64,000 nt of DNA from Trogon surrucura (Eukaryota; Chordata; Aves; Trogoniformes; Trogonidae): positions 54,594,264 through 54,658,263 of the forward strand of contig CM036621.1 of the NCBI GenBank assembly GCA_020746105.1. Reading direction: 5' to 3'. Each line of letters begins with the position of its first letter. Positions within the stretch are counted from its first letter, which is position 1. Below the pieces are notes generated by a model. That model was not told the DNA's origin. It worked only from the letters and a program-made list of their open reading frames with translations, and made no database searches. Made by a program: the position numbers and the translations under genes. Below, in pieces: positions 57,881-64,000 of the stretch.

Positions 57881-60800
57881 ATCTCTGATGAGAACTTCTG
57901 AACAAGCAATCAAAGCTTTCTTCAGAGAAGCTGTTGCAGGATTCCAGGGCTGGGATAGACCCTGGGAAGCTGAATCTAGTGCTTTATGAACCACTTGCCC
58001 ATAAATCTCATCCAGTTAGTGCTCCACTAATAAGAATCTGCAACTAGTGCTAAGAACATGTCCCAAAACCAAGAAGAGAATACCAATATTGCACTACTGT
58101 AACCAGCCATTGTCATCTTGTACGCTTGTACTTTAGGTCTTCTAGGGTGTGATTTTTATCTCTTTTGCCATATACAATAGTTACAGAATACATGTATATC
58201 ATCAGGGACAGAAGTTAGTGAGTGGGCTTGCTCTGACTGTTGAACGTGGATAGTGCTTCTCCATTTCAAGCAGCCCCATGGGCTGATGTGTGGTCAGAGC
58301 CCTGGAGGAGACCTGAGGCTACTTTGTGCAATCTTGGGAACTGACTACCATGTCTGGGCCCAAGGGTGGCCCAGCCATCTCCAGGACAGTTCAGTGAAAC
58401 TTATCACCCTCTCAGTTCCTTCAAAGATTATCTCTTTTTGTGTTTCTGTGATCCGAAAGTTCAGTTAAGGGGAAGCTCTTTGAGAACGTGATCCGACACC
58501 ACTTTGCTAGAGCTAATTGGGGAGCCAGACCTGGCTTCGGTTCTGTCTGGTCAGATTTCATGAAAAAAGACTTCAGAATCTCACCAGAGCAGAAGATAAA
58601 AGCTGATGTCAAAAGAGACATTGTGTTCTCTCCTACTTTTTCTTTTGATGATATAAGTCTTGGTGGTTTAATAGTGCTGGTAGTTAAGCAGGAAAGTTTT
58701 CTGTAGTTAACTGTTTGCAGTGACAGATATTAATTAGTTTTACTTCGACAGCAGTTCTTCAGTAATAGCTCTTCAGTGGCAATTCCTATCTGACTGATTT
58801 ATAAGAGCTCTTTACCCTCTATTAAGAGACAAGTTAAACTTAAACTTAAATCTTACTACTCATAATTGGAGCTTGGAAAAAATAGTATAGACTTCAGACT
58901 TTTAAATTTTAATTATGAGTGCATTTAATAGTCATGAAAGTGAACAGCTAATTGCTTTGGTTTGAACTAGACACAATGCATGTTCTGTACAGTCTTCATC
59001 TTGTAGTTCAGTCAGTGTGCCTCAGACCTGAATCCTGTTAATCCCATCTCGTGGGTCTTTGCAATGGGACAGCCAGTTTGTCAGTGTTTTATGAGCTACA
59101 CATAAAAAGGAGCAAGGCCAGGATCACCAAATTCTTTCTGTATCCAAAAGCAGATTTTGAGCTTACAGCTGCAGGAGGTAGTAGCCCATTGTTCAGCAGC
59201 AACCTTTCTCTTCTGCAGCTGAAACCTAAAACAGGTAAAATCAAGTGCTTGCCCAGAAAACTAGTAATTTTTGTCAGTTTTTAAAAATCTTTATTATTAT
59301 TAATAATTTTTCTAGTGTTGTATACATTTTCAAGTATTTTATGTCTCTTTCTGGATCAATATTCTATCAAATGTATGTCAGCCTTTCATATTTATTTTTC
59401 CTTCTTTGGAGATTTGCTTGCAGTGGACATGATAATAACTTCCAGCTTGCAGTACTCAGAACTTGCAGTCAGAATATTGAAAAGCTTGCCATAGATGTTA
59501 ATAATCTTTTTTTTTGGTGCTGTTTTTGTTGCTTCCATCTGTTACCACAGGAAGGATGACTTGGTAATAAACCCTGTTTACACCTTCACCACAAAACAGG
59601 AGAGAGGAAATGAGATGTCAGCAGAAATGCATAGTGTGACACAATCATGTTCAGCATTATTCTTTTCTTCTTAAAACCTCTTGCAGACATGTTGTTGTGA
59701 ATGCCCATATCTCTGAAAAGTTTAGGATAGTTGCAATAGGGTAGTTTCATCCAGGATGCTACTCATCCAGGATACTACCGAGAACCAAGTCACCTCTGTC
59801 ATGCTGGTTTACACTCTAATGCAATTTGAATGTCACCTTCAAGCCAAGAAAGGATATGCTGCAACATTTTACAATACTGAGAAGCTATGGTGTACTTTAA
59901 TTTGAAAATCTGTATCCAAATGGTGTATCTGTGGTCGCAAAATGTCCAAATTTGCAAGTCAGCCATCCTGGTGGCTCTGCTGGCACAAAATCGAGATTCT
60001 GTTCTCTATCTGGGCTTTATTCCAGCATCTAGCAAGAGGATCAATACACTTCATGACTACCCTCTATACATGCATACACTGGGGATATCTGGGCCTCAGC
60101 AGACATCCACCCTCCCTTCCTCCTATCTTACGAGCTCAGCTGGATTCTCCAGAGCTCTGAAACCACATGCAGGTGGCTCCTAATTTTAGTAGCATCTATG
60201 CAATGAATGTCATGATGTGTGTGAGACAGAAAATCCCACATCTCTGATACAATGAGCTTCTGATGGGTTTCTGAGCAGCCCTGAAAGTGCTGTGCTAGAG
60301 AGAAAGCAGCTGAGCAGCTGCAAAGCATCAGATGCTTTTGTGGGAAGGAATGAGAGACAGGGAATATGGGACATTTGGGGCAAATCGTCTTACTTGTCCT
60401 GCAGTGGGGGTAAAGGCTTTTCTGCCACGGTTTTATCTAGGTAGGCCTTGCCTTCAAGGTTAAACCAGCTCACATGGAGACCTCGTCCAAAAGACTGTGG
60501 TAGTCTTAGACCCAAGCTTGTAGAATGTAAAGGACACTTTTCATGTGTCTGACAGTGACTTTTGTCACTTGGTACTACGTACAGGTTCTGTACTTGCCCC
60601 TGCATATTTTCTCCCTCCAAGAAGACAGTGCAGAAGAAGTAAAGCTCCCATTTACTGGCTAACCTAGATACACCAGCCAGCCCATGAAATCCTTCCTGCT
60701 AAAGGTAGGCTCGCAATTGTTAGATCCTTCCTCAAACACCCAGGGACCAGGGATCTTTAACTATGCAGGTTACTCTCCTGCTCAAACCCTCTCCCCACCC

Positions 60801-61062
60801 CAGTGGTTTTCAGCAGATCGTAACAGGTCCATCCTCAGTGGTTTGATCTCATGATTCAGAAGAGTGAAGTTAGGCCCATGGAAGTCTGACATGTCAGGGC
60901 ACCTGAATGTGAGGCCTTTGGTGTATTAACCAGAGCTGCTTCTCTTTGCTCTGTCATCTGGATGTACTGCAACTTCTAAAAAACCATCATACATTTTTCT
61001 GAAAACAGCATGGAATGAAAAAAAAAATAATCTTCCAGTGACATCTCCCAACAGCACTTAAA

Positions 61063-61211
61063 ATTTCCATTAATATTATGAATGAATCCACCACATAATC
61101 TGCTGCTGAATCAAAATTTCCATCACCGTATTCCAACTGCATGACAAGCTGTATTTCCATTCATGTAAAAAATGAATCCAGCATGTAATATATTGCTGAA
61201 TCAGAATTTAT
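61063..61211 (+). repeat. 90-bp imperfect tandem duplication (about 1.6 copies)
   Basis: Positions 61063-61120 align without gaps to 61153-61210 at a 90-base offset. Shared anchors are ATTTCCAT (61063 and 61153), AATGAATCCA (61081 and 61171) and GCTGAATCA (61105 and 61195). By my count 45 of the first 58 positions agree. The second copy stops near 61211. Confidence 0.75.
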
Positions 61212-61534
61212 GCAACAGGTCAGTTAAGAGGCTACAGTCAACTCCTATAACTCAAATATCTGAAGCCTAACCTAATACTATAGCCACTGCAATTAAAAAT
61301 ATATGAGAACAAGCCTATCTGTGGAGGAGAATCTATTTCTCTAAACAGTGATGTTAGCCGAAAGTGAAGATGTTTGAAAAATTGACTCTGAAAGTAAACC
61401 AGTCACCTCCTCACTGGAACAGATTACTACTACAGTATGTTTTCCTGGGAAGCTGGCAGAACTTCTAACAAATTTAGTATTTTTATTTAAAAGTTTAGTA
61501 CCATCTTATTTTGTGTCTTCAGGAAAAAGTGCAA

Positions 61535-61590
61535 GAGAAAGTACAATAAGTTTGAGAAAAATATAAGACGTTTGAGAGAAAGTACAATAA
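61535..61590 (+). repeat. 41-bp spaced direct repeat
   Basis: GAGAAAGTACAATAA occurs at 61535-61549 and again at 61576-61590. GTTTGAGA precedes or lies between the copies. Probably a small local duplication. Confidence 0.7.
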
Positions 61591-64000
61591 TGTGTCCAGA
61601 TTGTTCAAAAATTGCCTTGAGACTCTCTCCAGTGGAACTCTGTTCTTCTCTGAATGCCTGTGCTCATTTCCCTTATATTTTGTTATTTTGGGGAAACCCC
61701 TTATCTTATGAGGTTCATTTCCTAATTTGTGAAGATGTCTGTGCTCTTTGGCAAGACAGTCTTATTTCACCGCCAGGAGTTATAGGTAGAGGAATCCTCA
61801 GGGATCTCAGCAGCTCTCTCCCAATTCAAGAGACATAAGAAAGTCAGGAGGCAGCAGCTCAGTTTGTGAGAGGCAGAGATCCAGCACAGCTGACAGGTTC
61901 CCTGGAAGGAAAGGAACCCCTCTCAGGCTTACAGGAAGCCTTGGTCTTGGCAGGAATTCCCCTTCCCTGAAACTGGGAAGTACCCTTGCAAAGTAGCTTC
62001 CTGTGAAACAGTTATTGCCTTGGGGGGAAAGAAAAGGGCCTTGGGTGCTTTGATTTAGACACCTCTTTTCCCCTCTCTTCCTGCTTTTCAGCTGCCCCTG
62101 GGGACATGTACTTGGATTGTCCCTCCCATGAGATGGTAATATAAAATTCTACCCAAAGTTATCCCTTACAATTTCACTTCTACTGTGATGAGCCAGCACT
62201 CTACTAACAGGTTTATTGCCAAGCTTGATATCTTGGGAATTAGCATTACTCCACCTCTGTCTTGATTACCAGTCTCGTTCTTTCAGCTCCCCTCTGTAGC
62301 ATTCCTTGCTATGAATTTTATCTTTCTGTTATCATTCTACATAATCTTCTAGGGGTTTTTTTCATTTTTTTTCCTTACTAATGCAAATTCTCTTTATCAT
62401 TCTTTTAATATTAGCAGCCTTCTTCCATCCAGAGCTTTCATTTTAGCTAGTCTCAGCCTTCTCAGAAATGCTTAGACATCCTCAGTCCCAGGCAGCTGAG
62501 GATATGCAGTCGCTTGCAGGATCAGACCCAGACGTGAGAGGAACTTCTATGCTCTCTAGATGTATTAAACTAATTACTTTGACTTCCATATACTCCTTGT
62601 GGGTTCAAAGGCCAACAACCGGGCATCCTATTTGAGAATTTCAAGGGAGATGGCTGAGCACAGGAGAGCCTGGGAACAGGTTTCAATTATTTTATTAGAC
62701 AAAGGGTTAAGAGTCATGCCTGGGAGGAGAGATGAGTGTTTCTTGACTTGGGATTTAGAGTGTAGCAAGGAGGACTTGAGGGCTTTTGATCTGGCATCCT
62801 TCTCAAGCATTATCTCACTTCTTTTAAAAAGAGAAAAGAAGAAAGCATGGAAACATCTCCCAGGCAGGAGATTTTTTAATGAATTCTGACACCAAGAGGA
62901 GTTTGTGAAACACTTGTGTGGTTATAGCTAGCAAATCCTGGGGCAAACAAAAATTCATGCTAAAATGATAAGGAGTTTTGTTCACTGGGAACAGGTCCCC
63001 TGTCATGAAACTTTCAGCAATGGATCAGGAAAAAAGTTTCCATGTTTTGGACAGGCTCATGTATTAAGAGTTATGGCCTGGAAAGACCATTAAGAAAATA
63101 ACTGTAGTAAAACTGTGAATCAATTATGGAAGAATATCTGAAATACAATTTTAGTTTATAGATGCTTTCAAGCAATAAAGTGTGATGAGTTAATTCTCTT
63201 ACGTTTATTTCTAGAGCTGCAGAGATGAGAACTTGCAGACTTCTGGCACCTTGTCCATGCTGAGTCCACAGACAATTTAACTTCTACAGCATTTACTGTG
63301 CTAATGCATAGAACATAGTAAGTGTTCCAGACTTCTCTTTACCCATTTTACATATTTTTAGTCTCCTAGTATGAACCCCAAATAACTGCCATGGAGGAAA
63401 AATTTACTGTGAAAGAAAAAAACCTGTGACTTATGCAAATTCCAAAATATTGAGCGTAGCTGGCTATCCATTCTTTGACACCCCATAGCATAAACCTAGG
63501 ACAAAAGGCTATTTCCATTATTTCTATTACATCTTTCTATGCACTTAGGATGTCAGTAGTCATTTGAACAAAGTTGTCTGTTTAGCCTTAAAAATAAGCA
63601 GTGGAATTGTTTAATGTGAAACCTGGGACTGAATTGTATAATGCATGAAAAATAGTACAGCAGCTACTATAACTTCCAGTAGTTGCTTTCAGAACAAAAG
63701 CTACAAAGGAGTCATTTCAAGAAGTACACCTCAATAGGGGAGGTACATGGAAAACCGTAGAAGGGTGGGCTAGATTCAAACACCACTTTCATACTTGTAA
63801 TGAAAAATGGTAAATACAATCCAGTGTATTCTCCAAATGCTCCTGATATGAATCAGTACATCCACGAGTAGGTGTAAATAGAGTATGATAACAATTTAAC
63901 TCTACTCCCACCGCCTACACTATTGCAGTATTTGAATACTACAGAATTGTTAGTGGATTTTGTCTCTCTGACGTTATTCCCCCTCCTCCTCATAAGAGAG

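Larger units (their letters stand above)
57881..64000. other. Unique AT-rich non-coding DNA
   Basis: No gene recognised. The frame at 62599-62889 (96 codons) opens with GTG and resembles nothing known. The stretch contains a 90-bp tandem duplication at 61063-61211 and a 41-bp direct repeat at 61535-61590. The last kilobase is AT-rich single-copy DNA. Confidence 0.55.

Noticed and set aside
62599-62889. 96-codon frame as a small gene
   Set aside because: GTG start and no recognisable motif. A minus-strand frame covers the same DNA.
1-64000. Prokaryotic features such as operons, CRISPR arrays and ribosome-binding sites
   Set aside because: CR1 LINEs and ERV LTRs show this is a bird nuclear genome. 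No spaced identical repeats or dense gene packing are present.

Overview
The window looks like ordinary avian nuclear DNA, either intergenic or intronic. The best evidence is a set of CR1 LINE copies. Several keep the characteristic CR1 3' end, with its 8-bp ATTCTATG-type tail and AT-rich terminal block, and they sit beside older, heavily mutated CR1 relatives. Two solo long terminal repeats start TGTCCTGGTTTGA, end in TTGACA and have 5-bp target duplications, which is the pattern of bird ERVL-type endogenous retroviruses. I found no convincing host protein-coding exon, rRNA, tRNA or CRISPR. The open frames outside repeats are short, many do not begin with ATG, and none gives a protein family I recognise.

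Layout. Positions 1-5.1 kb are unique AT-rich DNA. At 5.1-5.5 kb lies an old CR1 remnant on the + strand. At 6.13-7.36 kb lies the best-preserved CR1: minus strand, 5'-truncated, with the end of the reverse transcriptase frame and a complete 3' tail. At 10.68-11.44 and 14.38-15.17 kb are two same-orientation solo LTRs, each with its own target-site duplication, so they are two separate insertions and not one provirus. At 16.83 kb is a short CR1 3' end. At 26.34-26.97 kb is a + strand CR1 fragment of the same type as the one at 6 kb. From 35.4 to 57.9 kb there are nine CR1 fragments of varied age, all on the minus strand. The last 6 kb is unique AT-rich DNA with a 90-bp tandem duplication.

No genes cooperate here in any way I can see. 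The points of interest are the mobile-element history (paired solo LTRs, the strand bias of the CR1s, a substituted catalytic residue), several old MITE/SINE-like remnants, and AT-rich blocks with homeodomain-type motifs that could be conserved regulatory elements. The last idea needs cross-species alignment, which I cannot do. I see no sign of a new gene system.
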